Assembly (NCBI GenBank): GCA_002280555.1
Contig: NCEE01000001.1
Location: forward strand, 1 to 64,000
Reading direction: 5' to 3'
Length of the DNA stretch: 64,000 nt
DNA from: Sphingomonas sp. 32-62-10
Lineage (GTDB): Bacteria; Pseudomonadota; Alphaproteobacteria; Sphingomonadales; Sphingomonadaceae
The translations under genes and the position numbers were made by a program. Within the stretch, counting starts at the first letter, position 1. The number at the start of each line of letters is the position of its first letter. Shown here one piece after another: positions 1 to 8,607 of the stretch. The notes under the pieces are model-generated. The model had not been told where the DNA came from. It did no database searches and worked only from the letters and a program-made list of their open reading frames with translations.

Positions 1-818
1 CTGCGGGTGCCGGTGGACTGTCCAGCCAGCAAGGCCAAGGCGGCATCGACTGCAGACTCCAGCAGTGCGGCCTGCTCCGGCAAGTGCCAGTGATGCCGCA
101 GCAACAGGGCAGCACTCAGCAGTGCCGCCGCCGGATTGGCGCGGCCAGTGCCTGCAATATCCGGGGCACTGCCGTGCACTGGTTCGGCCAGCGCGATGCC
201 ATCGCCCAGATTCAGCGAGGGTGCCAACCCCAGCCCGCCACCCTCTATCAACATCAGATTTTCGGCATGATAGTCTCGCAGCACCGTCACCGGCACATCG
301 GCGAGTGCGACATCGAACACCGCGTCCCAAGCCGCGCTATAGCCGGCCTGATCGGCATCGATTCCCACGGCCGGACAATACCATTCGGTCAGCAGATTGG
401 CCTCACGGTGGAGGACCGCTCGGTCATAGGGCGGAAGCACGGCCTGGGGCTGCTGGTGCAGACCGATCAGAATATCGACCGCTGATCGATAGAGCGGCAG
501 CGCGCGGACTGGATCGGCATCGATCGCCTCGCGCATCCGATCGTCGCCAAAATCCTCGATCAGCACGAGGCCTTCGTCGAGGTCGAGCGCATGGATCGCT
601 GGTGCCGCGAACCCGCGTTCGTGCAGCCAGCGCGCGATGTCGACGAAGGGACGCGGGTCTTCATGCGGCGGCGGCGCATCCATCAGCACCGCACTGCGTC
701 CCGCATCGACCACCCGGAAATAGCGCCGGAACGATGCGTCCCCGGCCAGCGGCACGATATCCGCCGCTCCCCAGCCATGCGTTGCCAGAAAGCCGCGGGC
801 GGCGGGTGGGGGTGTCAT
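1..818 (-). CDS. AmgK-type sugar kinase fused in frame to an isopropylmalate/isocitrate dehydrogenase C-terminus (partial, runs off the window)
   Basis: The first 192 or so residues match the N-lobe of the aminoglycoside-phosphotransferase-like family that holds AmgK, the cell-wall sugar kinase of peptidoglycan recycling: DASFRRYFR at residues 27-35, LIEDFGDD, and the catalytic loop DYHAENLML from residue 182. The next block expected in AmgK, DFQDAL plus the C-lobe, is missing. From residue 194 the frame reads GGLGLAPSLNLGD and then EPVHGSAPDIAG, the C-terminal cofactor-binding signature of isopropylmalate/isocitrate/tartrate dehydrogenases, and stays open to base 1. The start is the ATG at 818 that overlaps the tsaE stop (ATGA). 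divL-tsaE-kinase is a known alphaproteobacterial order, so the kinase half is in its native place. The fusion is a real rearrangement or an assembly chimera; neither half should work. Confidence 0.8.
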   Translation of the reverse strand, partial: MTPPPAARGFLATHGWGAADIVPLAGDASFRRYFRVVDAGRSAVLMDAPPPHEDPRPFVDIARWLHERGFAAPAIHALDLDEGLVLIEDFGDDRMREAIDADPVRALPLYRSAVDILIGLHQQPQAVLPPYDRAVLHREANLLTEWYCPAVGIDADQAGYSAAWDAVFDVALADVPVTVLRDYHAENLMLIEGGGLGLAPSLNLGDGIALAEPVHGSAPDIAGTGRANPAAALLSAALLLRHHWHLPEQAALLESAVDAALALLAGQSTGTR

Positions 819-1279
819 ATCCGGGACCATCGCGCTTTCCATGACAAGGGCACCTGCGCTGTCAAGCGGCGCGCGCCGTCTTCGGTGAATTCGAGCGTGA
901 TTGCCAGCGCGTGCGGCCAGTAACCGGGTGGTGCCCGTTCCGGCCATTCGACGATCAACAGCGAGTCCGACGCGCCCTCATCCAGCCCCAGCTCGTCAAT
1001 CTCTGCCGGGTCATCGATTCGGTATAGGTCGACATGCAGCACGGGCAACCGGGTTTCCGGCGGGGCATAGGGCTGGACGATCGCAAAGCTCGGCGAAGGT
1101 GCCTCGCCCGGCAGCCCCAGCGCCGCCAGCAGCCCGCGCGCGATGCTCGTCTTGCCTGCACCAAGTGTACCGGCCAGCGTGATGACATCGCCCGGTCCGA
1201 CCAGTACCGCCAGCGCCGCGCCAAAGCGGTGGCTGGAATCGGCATCGATGAGGAGGATCGGCTTGGGTTGGTCGCTCAT
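815..1279 (-). CDS. tsaE: tRNA threonylcarbamoyladenosine biosynthesis ATPase TsaE
   Basis: TsaE is the small cytoplasmic P-loop ATPase that works with TsaB and TsaD to make threonylcarbamoyladenosine at position 37 of ANN-decoding tRNAs. The 154-residue length is normal. The Walker A motif GTLGAGKT lies at about residues 37-44, followed by the family segments PSPSFAIVQPY and HVDLYRI, and IVEWPER near residue 110. The gene sits between divL and the kinase with 4-base overlaps on both sides, so the three are translationally coupled. The start at 1279 is fixed by its overlap with the divL stop. Confidence 0.95.
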   Translation of the reverse strand: MSDQPKPILLIDADSSHRFGAALAVLVGPGDVITLAGTLGAGKTSIARGLLAALGLPGEAPSPSFAIVQPYAPPETRLPVLHVDLYRIDDPAEIDELGLDEGASDSLLIVEWPERAPPGYWPHALAITLEFTEDGARRLTAQVPLSWKARWSRI

Positions 1280-3645
1280 GCCGCGGCGCGGCCCTGGCGC
1301 GGCAACTCAACGGTAATCAGCGTCCCCTGCCCGCGTTCCGATACGAGCGCGATCGTGCCGCCATGGGCTTCAACGAATTGCTTAGCGAGCGGCAAGCCGA
1401 GCCCCAGCGCCCGTTCGCCGCTGCGGGTGAGCCCCGGTTCGGCAAAGCGATCAAAGGCGCGCGCAATCGCCTTTTCACTCATGCCCCGGCCATTATCGGA
1501 AACGACAATCCGCGCGGACGTCGCCGTGCCATCGGCAAGCAACAGCACGCGCCCGCCCTCGGGTGTGCCTGAAATCGCGTGCCGTAAGAGATTTTCGATC
1601 ACCTGCGCCAGCCGCCGCTCATCCCCCGCTACCATGCCTGCCGAGGGTGCGATCTCTACCGCGAAATCGAGCTTTCGTGCCTCAACCAGCCCTGCCAGCT
1701 TGGCCGCCACGCCGCGCGCCAGAAGATCGAGATGGACCTCGCCTTGCTCGACCGGCGCCGTCGCGGCGTCGTTCTGGGTGAGATCGAGCACATCATCGAC
1801 CAGCCCGCCAAGCCGCTCCACCGACTCCATGATCGCCGACACATATTCAATTGCAGTATTCGGCAACGCGCCCGCATAGCCGCCCTTCAGCATCTCCGCG
1901 AAGCCACTGATCGAGGTGAGCGGGGTGCGCAGTTCGTAGCTCATATTGGCGACAAAATTGGTCTTCACCCGGTCTGCTGCTTCCAGCGCTTCATTGCGAT
2001 CGCGCAGCGCCAGTTCGATCTTATGGCTGTCGGTGATGTCGAGCATCGTGAACAGCGCATTGCCGTCGGGCAACGGAACCGCTGCGAACTCGAAATGACG
2101 GCCGTCAGCGAAGGCGAGATTCCCGCCGCGCTGCAATCGCTCGACGGTGGCGGAACGGACCAGCTCGCTAATCAGCACCGCCTTGCCCGCACTCGCCAGC
2201 TTGGGCGCCGCGGCCTTCGCAAGCGCATCGACGCGCGGATGGCCGGCAAGGAACTCCTCCTCCAGCCCCAATGTCAGCCGGAAGCGGTTATTCCAGAGCT
2301 GCAATCGCCCATCGGCAGCAAACACGCCGAGCGCCTCGAACAGATTGTCGAAGGTCGCGGTGCGAACCCGCAGCAATGTATCGCGCGCGCTGGCGAGCTG
2401 GATTTGTTCAGTGCGATCCTCGAAAATCAGCAGCAGGCCACCATCCGGCAAAGGCTGCGCGACCAGACGTAGATGAACGCCGCCAGGCAGCAGCCAGTTT
2501 TCCTCGATCTGGCTGTCGGCCGCCGCGAACCACTCGCGGCGCTCGGCCTTCCAGCCCGGGAAATCGCGCACTTCGGGCAAACGGTTGGCTTCGCGCATCC
2601 GTTCGAGCACCCGGTCGAATTCGGGTCGGTCGACCAGCCATTCATTGCGCATCGCAAACAGCCGCCGGAACGGCTGGTTACAGAACGCCAGCGTCCGGTC
2701 CGCCGCGAACTGGACGACACCAGCCGACAGCCGATCGAGCAGCGCCCGCTGGGCTTCGCCAAAGCGCTTGATTCCTGTTCGCGCTTGCTCGAGCTCCTCG
2801 ATATCGACCGCAAACCCGGCGATCCCACCGGTCGGTAGCGGCACATCGAACACCCGAAGCATCTTTCGGGTACCCTTGATCGTCGCGGGCACGGCCTGGC
2901 TCTGAGGGCGCTGCATATCGCGCGCTGCGATCGCGCTGGCGATCGGCCCGCGACCGCCCACTTCCTCGACCAGTTCGAGCCCGCGCGCGATCACGTCCTC
3001 GCCGTCGCGTCCTTCGACCGCATCGACATAGGCGGAATTGACCATCATCAACCGCAGATCCGGCCCACGATACCACATCGGTAACGGTGCCGCCTCGATC
3101 AGCCCGGTCAGCGCCTCAAAAGCATCGCGATAGCGCGCAGCTTCACTGCTCAACCGATCGATCTCGGCCTCACTTTCGCTTGCGTCAAAAACCCAAAGCA
3201 CCACGCCCCCGGGCACCATCAGTTCACGCGGCGCGCGCTGGCCTTTAATCATCAAGGTGCGCGCCGATCCCTGCACGCGCACCGATCGCTGAAACGACCG
3301 CGCTGACTTTTGCGCCGCCTCGATATCATCGGTAAGCACGGCGAAATCCGCAGCGTCGATACCCGAATCGTCGCGTGACAGGTCAGCCAAGTCCCGCGGC
3401 GGTGGGGAGAGTCCAAGGCAGTCCGCCAGTCGATCGGGCATGGTCAGCCGGCCATCGGGGCGGATGATCAGCGATAACGCAGGCGCCGATGCGAGCATTG
3501 CCGATAGCCGATCATTTTCAACAAGCGCAGACTTGCCCTCTGCCCTAGCCTGCAATCCAATAAAGAGCGCCCAGCCTGCACCGACGATAAGCAGCGCCAG
3601 CACCGCACCGGCCAGCACCATGGCCAGCGCCGATGGTCCGATCAT
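1276..3645 (-). CDS. divL: DivL-like PAS histidine kinase with Tyr in place of the phosphoacceptor His
   Basis: The protein has 789 residues with one N-terminal membrane segment (residues 7-30), several PAS-like regions, a HisKA domain near residue 560 and a C-terminal HATPase domain with N-box ENLLRHA, DNGRGM and LGLGLPLA. The H-box reads MSYELRTPL: Tyr570 stands where kinases carry His. The same substitution defines Caulobacter DivL (about 770 residues), which binds CckA and responds to phosphorylated DivK instead of acting as an ordinary kinase. Downstream linkage to tsaE and the sugar kinase is also typical of divL loci. The presumed partner cckA is in this window at about 36-38 kb. The DivL assignment is strong; binding partners here are inferred. 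Confidence 0.92.
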   Translation of the reverse strand: MIGPSALAMVLAGAVLALLIVGAGWALFIGLQARAEGKSALVENDRLSAMLASAPALSLIIRPDGRLTMPDRLADCLGLSPPPRDLADLSRDDSGIDAADFAVLTDDIEAAQKSARSFQRSVRVQGSARTLMIKGQRAPRELMVPGGVVLWVFDASESEAEIDRLSSEAARYRDAFEALTGLIEAAPLPMWYRGPDLRLMMVNSAYVDAVEGRDGEDVIARGLELVEEVGGRGPIASAIAARDMQRPQSQAVPATIKGTRKMLRVFDVPLPTGGIAGFAVDIEELEQARTGIKRFGEAQRALLDRLSAGVVQFAADRTLAFCNQPFRRLFAMRNEWLVDRPEFDRVLERMREANRLPEVRDFPGWKAERREWFAAADSQIEENWLLPGGVHLRLVAQPLPDGGLLLIFEDRTEQIQLASARDTLLRVRTATFDNLFEALGVFAADGRLQLWNNRFRLTLGLEEEFLAGHPRVDALAKAAAPKLASAGKAVLISELVRSATVERLQRGGNLAFADGRHFEFAAVPLPDGNALFTMLDITDSHKIELALRDRNEALEAADRVKTNFVANMSYELRTPLTSISGFAEMLKGGYAGALPNTAIEYVSAIMESVERLGGLVDDVLDLTQNDAATAPVEQGEVHLDLLARGVAAKLAGLVEARKLDFAVEIAPSAGMVAGDERRLAQVIENLLRHAISGTPEGGRVLLLADGTATSARIVVSDNGRGMSEKAIARAFDRFAEPGLTRSGERALGLGLPLAKQFVEAHGGTIALVSERGQGTLITVELPRQGRAAA

Positions 3646-3749
3646 CGCGCCTCTCCGGGCGCCGACACAGGCAAATGCTTCATCCTCTCGGCCTTATAAC
3701 GCAGCGCGCGCAAGGGGAAGGCGGCAGAGTCGCAATAGCGCCACACAGC

Positions 3750-3784
3750 AAAAAGGGCCGCGCTCGTTCCCGAACGCGACCCCC
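3750..3784 (-). terminator. Putative rho-independent terminator of ahcY
   Basis: Downstream of the ahcY stop, the minus strand forms a GC-rich stem (GGGTCGCGTTCG pairing imperfectly with CGAGCGCGGCCC across a short GGAA loop) followed by TTTTT. It also separates ahcY from divL, which has its own start about 100 bases further on. Confidence 0.6.
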
Positions 3785-3810
3785 TGCTGTCTGCCCGGTT
3801 GGGCGTGACC

Positions 3811-5214
3811 TTAGTAGCGGTAGTGGTCTGGCTTGAACGGTCCTTCGACCGGCACGCCGATATACCCTGCCTGCTTGTCCGAGAGCTTGGTGAGCTTCAC
3901 ACCCAGCTTTTCGAGATGAAGCGCCGCGACTTTTTCATCGAGGTGCTTCGGCAACACGTAAACGTCATTTTCGTACTGTTCGGGATTGGTGAACAGCTCG
4001 ATCTGCGCCAGCGTCTGGTTGGTGAAGCTCGCTGACATGACAAACGACGGATGGCCCGTTGCGTTCCCAAGATTCACCAAACGACCCTTTGACAGGATAA
4101 TAATCTGCTTGCCGTCCGGGAATTCAACCAGATCGACCTGCGGCTTTACCTCGGTCCATTTGTAATTGCTGAGCGCCGCGATCTGAATTTCCGAATCGAA
4201 ATGGCCGATGTTGCAAACGATCGACATCGGCTTCATCGCCTTCATGTGATCGGCGGTGATCACATCCGCGTTGCCGGTTGCCGTCACGAAAATGTCCGAA
4301 CGCGTCACCGCCTCTTCCATCGTCACGACTTCAAAGCCCTCCATCGCCGCCTGCAAGGCGCAGATCGGATCGATTTCGGTCACGAGCACGCGCGCGCCGC
4401 CGTTGCGGAGCGACTGGGCCGAACCCTTGCCGACGTCGCCGAAGCCGGCAACGGTCGCAACCTTGCCCGCGAGCATCACGTCGGTGCCGCGACGGATCGC
4501 GTCGACCAGCGATTCCTTACAGCCATAGAGATTGTCGAACTTCGACTTGGTAACGCTGTCGTTCACGTTGATCGCGGGGAAAGGCAGCTCGCCCTTCTTG
4601 GCGATAGCATAAAGGCGGTGAACGCCGGTCGTGGTCTCTTCCGACACGCCCTTGATGTTCTTGACGGTCTCGGTGAGGTAGCCCGGCTTGTTGGCGATGA
4701 ACGCCTTCACCGCGCGCTGCATTTCGACTTCTTCTTCATTCTCCGGCTCGGGGAACGAGTGACCGGCTTCGAGCTTGGCGCCCCACAAAGCGAACATCGT
4801 CGCATCGCCGCCATCGTCGAGGATCATGTTGCAGGTTTCGTCGCCCCAATTGAAGATATCGCCGACATAATCCCAATATTCGGCAAGGCTCTCGCCCTTG
4901 ATCGCGAAAACCGGCACGCCGGTTGCGGCGATGGCGGCGGCAGCGTGATCCTGGGTCGAATAGATGTTGCACGTCGCCCAGCGAACCTGCGCGCCAAGCG
5001 CGGTCAGCGTTTCGATCAGCACGGCGGTCTGGATCGTCATGTGCAGCGATCCGGTGATGCGTGCACCCTTTAGCGGCTGCGACGCGCCGAATTCCTCGCG
5101 CAGCGCCATCAGGCCCGGCATTTCGGTTTCAGCGATGTTGATTTCCTTGCGGCCAAAATCAGCAAGGCTGATATCGGCGACAACATAATCGTTCTTTTCG
5201 AGCACAGTAGCCAC
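3811..5214 (-). CDS. ahcY: S-adenosylhomocysteine hydrolase
   Basis: This cytoplasmic NAD-dependent enzyme splits S-adenosylhomocysteine into adenosine and homocysteine, clearing the inhibitor made by methyltransferases. Visible family segments are DYVVADISLADFGRKEI at the N-terminus, the NAD-binding loop GFGDVGKGSAQSLRN, CNIGHFDSEI, and the C-terminal KPDHYRY. The start is taken as the GTG at 5214 (reading VATVLEKNDY), preceded by GGAG at a good distance; an upstream ATG at 5280 would add a non-conserved stretch. This gives 467 residues, normal for the proteobacterial form that carries the extra internal insertion. A palindrome about 105 bases upstream is a likely SahR operator. Confidence 0.97.
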   Translation of the reverse strand: MATVLEKNDYVVADISLADFGRKEINIAETEMPGLMALREEFGASQPLKGARITGSLHMTIQTAVLIETLTALGAQVRWATCNIYSTQDHAAAAIAATGVPVFAIKGESLAEYWDYVGDIFNWGDETCNMILDDGGDATMFALWGAKLEAGHSFPEPENEEEVEMQRAVKAFIANKPGYLTETVKNIKGVSEETTTGVHRLYAIAKKGELPFPAINVNDSVTKSKFDNLYGCKESLVDAIRRGTDVMLAGKVATVAGFGDVGKGSAQSLRNGGARVLVTEIDPICALQAAMEGFEVVTMEEAVTRSDIFVTATGNADVITADHMKAMKPMSIVCNIGHFDSEIQIAALSNYKWTEVKPQVDLVEFPDGKQIIILSKGRLVNLGNATGHPSFVMSASFTNQTLAQIELFTNPEQYENDVYVLPKHLDEKVAALHLEKLGVKLTKLSDKQAGYIGVPVEGPFKPDHYRY

Positions 5215-5319
5215 TGACAAATCTCCAGCATGAACACGGGACGTGAATAGGGCGCGCCGGAAACTGCCGACGACCATCATTGCCCCCTAGCGATTACGTA
5301 ACGACTCCGCAATCGAAAC

Positions 5320-5335
5320 ATAAAGATATCTTTAT
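5320..5335. promoter_or_regulatory. Putative SahR operator upstream of ahcY
   Basis: A perfect 16-base palindrome ATAAAGATATCTTTAT lies in the short gap between yqgE and ahcY. It matches, from memory, the site reported for SahR, the ArsR-family regulator that senses S-adenosylhomocysteine and controls ahcY and methionine-cycle genes in Proteobacteria. The sequence and symmetry are seen directly; the SahR assignment is inference. No sahR gene is in the window. Confidence 0.65.
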
Positions 5336-5381
5336 ATGAGATTTCCGCCGGCAATGTCCCTGCCCAATTGCTGCCCCAGCT

Positions 5382-5942
5382 TCACGCCTGACCAGCACTG
5401 CTGGCCAACAATCGCGGATCGATACCGGCGCTGGAAAAAGCAGTGTTCCAGCGATGATCGGCAGCAACATCATAGATTAGGTCGGGAGTCGAAAAGGTGT
5501 TGAACCAGCCATGCCGGGTCATCTCGGAATCGAGCTGCCCCGCGCCCCACCCTGAATAGCCAAGCGACACTGACCAGCGCGAAGGGCCGCGCCCCTCGGC
5601 TATCGCTCGCAAAATGTCGATCGTGCCCGAAAGCGACCAGCGTCCGGCAACGTCGATCGTGTCCTGCCCGCCCCAATCATTGCTGTGGAGAACAAAGCCG
5701 CGCCCTGGCTCCACCGGTCCGCCAAAATGAACCGGCGCATCAGGTGCGGTACCAATATTGATATCGAATTGGTCAAGAATCTCGTGCAGCCCCAGATCCT
5801 CAATTTGTGCGCCAATGCCGATGCCCAGCGCGCCCTGCGCATCATGCGCGCACATCGCGATCACCGCGTGGTCGAACCGCGGATCGCTCATCCCAGGCAT
5901 GGCGAGCAGGAACTGCCCGGTCAGATACAGCGGATCATTCAT
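5382..5942 (-). CDS. YqgE/AlgH family protein (DUF179)
   Basis: The 186-residue protein begins MNDPLYLTGQFLLAMPGM and carries the family signatures FGGPVEPGRGFVLH and LGYSGWGAGQL. YqgE/AlgH proteins are small, soluble and widespread in Proteobacteria; their biochemical role is not established. The ATG at 5942 is preferred over the in-frame TTG two codons upstream because MxDP-YLTGQ is the usual beginning. It lies upstream of ahcY on the same strand, but the SahR-like palindrome and about 170 bases separate them. Confidence 0.92.
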   Translation of the reverse strand: MNDPLYLTGQFLLAMPGMSDPRFDHAVIAMCAHDAQGALGIGIGAQIEDLGLHEILDQFDINIGTAPDAPVHFGGPVEPGRGFVLHSNDWGGQDTIDVAGRWSLSGTIDILRAIAEGRGPSRWSVSLGYSGWGAGQLDSEMTRHGWFNTFSTPDLIYDVAADHRWNTAFSSAGIDPRLLASSAGQA

Positions 5943-6129
5943 CGCCAAAGCTTACACGGGCACTGCCCCAAGGTCCAAAACTACCGGGCCAAGCACGCCG
6001 TTTCTCGTCGTTGGGTGCGATAGGCGAGCGTGCCAACGAATAATCAGCGCAACCGCAACTGATGGCTTCAATCTGGACATTTTCCGGCCTAAAGCGTCCC
6101 CCATTGTTTCGATGCAGAGGATAAGCGGC

Positions 6130-6612
6130 ATGACGATCAAGGTAGGCGAAAAGCTCCCCCCGGTGACAATCACCAAGGTCACCGAGCATGGCCCCGAAGC
6201 AATCGACACGACGAGCTATTTTGCCGGTCGCAAGGTGGCGCTGTTTTCCGTCCCCGGTGCGTTCACCCCGACCTGCTCGGCAAAGCACCTGCCAGGATTT
6301 CTCGACAAGGTGGAAGCTTTCAAGGCCAAGGGCGTCGATGAGATTGCCTGCACCGCCGTTAACGACGCCTTCGTGCTCGGCGCTTGGAGCAAGAGCAATG
6401 GCGCCGACGATACCATCACGATGCTGGCGGACGGCAATGCGGATTTTGCCAAGGCAGTCGACCTTGTGTTCGACGGATCAAAATTCGGGATGGGCACGCG
6501 CGGTCAACGTTATTCGATGCTGGTCGAGGACGGCGTCGTCACGCAGCTGAATATCGAGGGGCCGGGCGAATTCCGGGTCAGCTCAGCCGAACATATGCTC
6601 GAATCACTGTAA
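6130..6612 (+). CDS. Peroxiredoxin (Prx5-type redoxin)
   Basis: This 160-residue cytoplasmic thiol peroxidase reduces hydrogen peroxide or organic hydroperoxides. The peroxidatic cysteine is Cys49 in PGAFTPTCS, the hallmark of the Prx5/hybrid class, and a second cysteine lies in EIACTAVNDAF. The C-terminal part GTRGQRYSMLVEDG is also typical. The start is the ATG at 6130; longer in-frame extensions upstream lack conservation and run antisense to the yqgE 5' region. It is transcribed divergently from yqgE and followed by an EcfG-promoter gene, consistent with a stress setting. Confidence 0.95.
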   Translation: MTIKVGEKLPPVTITKVTEHGPEAIDTTSYFAGRKVALFSVPGAFTPTCSAKHLPGFLDKVEAFKAKGVDEIACTAVNDAFVLGAWSKSNGADDTITMLADGNADFAKAVDLVFDGSKFGMGTRGQRYSMLVEDGVVTQLNIEGPGEFRVSSAEHMLESL

Positions 6613-6628
6613 TTTGGGTGGTAAGGTG

Positions 6629-6653
6629 GGAACATCAAGCAAGCGCTATCGTT
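6629..6653 (+). promoter_or_regulatory. EcfG general-stress promoter
   Basis: GGAAC at 6629-6633, a 16-base spacer, then CGTT at 6650-6653 exactly match the consensus for EcfG, the extracytoplasmic sigma factor freed by the PhyR-NepR partner switch in alphaproteobacteria. The start codon of the next gene lies 42 bases downstream of the -10 element. The match is seen directly; activity is inferred. Confidence 0.8.
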
Positions 6654-6694
6654 GAGCCTGTCTACACCAATCTTCCAACTTAGGGATCCAGCCC

Positions 6695-7009
6695 ATGAGC
6701 GATGAGACCATTCAGGACGCCATCACCAGCACCGGCCAGGACATTGCAAAGACGTTGCCAACCGCCGCTGAACTGACAGCCGGGGCAAAGTCATTCCTCG
6801 AACGTGCGCAGGAAGCGATTGAGGATGCCGTCGAATCGACCGTCGAGGCAGTGAAGGAAAACCCAATCACCGCGGCTGCCATCGCGGCTGGCGTCGTCGC
6901 AGCGGCCGCCGGTGCGGCCTATGGGGTTAGCACCTTGCTCGATGACGATAAGGGAGACGCCAAAAGCGATCCCAATCTGGCCGAAAAGTCTTCCACGAAG
7001 AAGAAATGA
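6695..7009 (+). CDS. Small general-stress membrane-anchored protein (hypothetical)
   Basis: I do not recognise a named family with certainty. The 104-residue protein has an acidic, helical N-terminal half (EDAVESTVEAVKENP), a single hydrophobic Ala/Val/Gly-rich segment at about residues 55-77, and a charged Asp/Lys tail. This layout resembles ElaB/YqjD (DUF883) stress proteins that tether to the inner membrane, though their usual C-terminal anchor differs slightly. It is monocistronic, with an exact EcfG promoter just upstream, so induction in stress or stationary phase is the best inference. Confidence 0.8.
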   Translation: MSDETIQDAITSTGQDIAKTLPTAAELTAGAKSFLERAQEAIEDAVESTVEAVKENPITAAAIAAGVVAAAAGAAYGVSTLLDDDKGDAKSDPNLAEKSSTKKK

Positions 7010-7112
7010 TCGAACCCGGTGCCGGGCATCCCCAACAGGGTGCCCGGCAAATGATCAAGGGCGCTCGTACGGCTGTCTTGCCAGCGTAGCAGTGGTGGAT
7101 TAGCGCCAGAGC

Positions 7113-8567
7113 ATGAATAATGCTGCCGAAATCGTCGCCGCCCTTGACGCGCTCTACACTGCTTCTGTCGATCGCCTGCGCACCGCACTGACCGCTTATC
7201 TTCGCGATGGTACGGTGCCGCCAGCATCCATGCGGACCGACGGATCGTTCGCCTATCCCGAAATCCGCCTCACCTATCGTGGCCCTGATGCGCGGCCTAC
7301 ACCGCTTCGATCATTTGGTCGGTTAGTAACGGCTGGAGAGTACCGGATCTCGGTAACGAAGCCCGCCCAGTTCGCCGATTATCTGGTCGAACAGCTCAGC
7401 CTGTTGATCGAGGATTACGATGTGTCGGTTGAAGCCGGCGCTGGGCGGCAGGAAATTCCGTTTCCTTATGTACTCGATGCGGGCGCCGCGCTGACGCTTG
7501 ATGATGTATCGGCGACCGAACTTTCACGCCATTTCCCGGCAACCGAGCTTGCCTTTATCGGTGATGAAACCGCCGATGGTTTGCTGGCCAGCCATGATGG
7601 CATCCGGCCGCTCGCACTGTTCGATGCACTGCGCACCGATTTCAGCCTTGCCCGGCTACGCCATTACACGGGCACCCCGCCCGAACATGTGCAGCGCTAT
7701 GTGCTGTTCACCAACTATCACCGCTATGTCGACGAGTTCGTCCGCTGGGCCGCCGGGCAGCTCGGCCCCGATGCCGACGGCAACCCCAGCCGTTTTTCGG
7801 CGCTTTCAGGGGCCGGCGGCATTTTGTTCAAGCAGGGCGACGATATTGAGGCGGTGCTTGCCGACACCAGCGCCTGGCGGCGGCACCAGATGCCGGCCTA
7901 TCACCTGATGGCCGATGATCGCACCGGCATCACCTTGGTCAACATCGGCGTTGGACCGTCCAACGCCAAGACCATCTGCGATCATTTGGCCGTGGTGCGA
8001 CCCGAAGCGTGGTTGATGATCGGTCATTGCGGCGGCCTGCGGCCCAGCCAGCGAATTGGCGATTATGTGCTCGCGCACGCCTATCTTCGCGACGATCATG
8101 TGCTTGATGATGTGCTGCCGCCCGAAATCCCCGTTCCGGCAATCGCCGAAGTGCAACAGGCGCTCGCTCGCGCAGCACAGACCGTGTCCGGCCAATCGGG
8201 CGACGAGTTGAAGCGCCGCCTGCGGACGGGCACGATTGTAACGACCGACGATCGCAATTGGGAGTTACGCTATTCGAAGTCGGCGCTGCGTTTTTCACTC
8301 AGCCGGGCGGTCGGCATCGATATGGAATCGGCGACGATCGCGGCGCAAGGCTATCGCTTCCGCGTGCCCTATGGAACGCTACTATGCGTCTCCGATAAGC
8401 CGCTCCACGGCGAGCTGAAGTTGCCGGGCCAGGCCAATCGCTTCTACGAACGTGCCATCGCCGAGCACATGAAGATCGGGATCGAAGCCTGCGAAGAGCT
8501 GCGCCGCGAGGGGGCAAAGCTCCATTCACGCAAGCTTCGCGCGTTCAACGAGCCGCCGTTCCGGTAG
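7113..8567 (+). CDS. amn: AMP nucleosidase
   Basis: AMP nucleosidase cleaves AMP to adenine and ribose 5-phosphate, which sets adenylate levels and feeds purine salvage. The 484-residue length fits the family. The N-terminal regulatory region (TDGSFAYPEIRLTY) is followed by the phosphorylase-like catalytic half with NIGVGPSNAKTICDHL, MIGHCGGLRP and SRAVGIDMESATIA. The adenine product would be a substrate for the deaminase encoded at about 34 kb. It is convergent with fabZ, with about 40 bases between the stops. Confidence 0.95.
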   Translation: MNNAAEIVAALDALYTASVDRLRTALTAYLRDGTVPPASMRTDGSFAYPEIRLTYRGPDARPTPLRSFGRLVTAGEYRISVTKPAQFADYLVEQLSLLIEDYDVSVEAGAGRQEIPFPYVLDAGAALTLDDVSATELSRHFPATELAFIGDETADGLLASHDGIRPLALFDALRTDFSLARLRHYTGTPPEHVQRYVLFTNYHRYVDEFVRWAAGQLGPDADGNPSRFSALSGAGGILFKQGDDIEAVLADTSAWRRHQMPAYHLMADDRTGITLVNIGVGPSNAKTICDHLAVVRPEAWLMIGHCGGLRPSQRIGDYVLAHAYLRDDHVLDDVLPPEIPVPAIAEVQQALARAAQTVSGQSGDELKRRLRTGTIVTTDDRNWELRYSKSALRFSLSRAVGIDMESATIAAQGYRFRVPYGTLLCVSDKPLHGELKLPGQANRFYERAIAEHMKIGIEACEELRREGAKLHSRKLRAFNEPPFR

Positions 8568-8607
8568 CGAAGGAAATCAGGTCGGCTGAGCCAGAGGGGA
8601 TACTTCT

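Noticed and set aside
4201..5073. Plus-strand open frame opposite ahcY
   Set aside because: The minus strand carries the complete, strongly conserved ahcY; the plus frame has no recognisable domain.
5215..5381. SAH riboswitch upstream of ahcY
   Set aside because: Only about 165 bases separate the genes and no conserved riboswitch core is visible; the palindrome explains regulation better.
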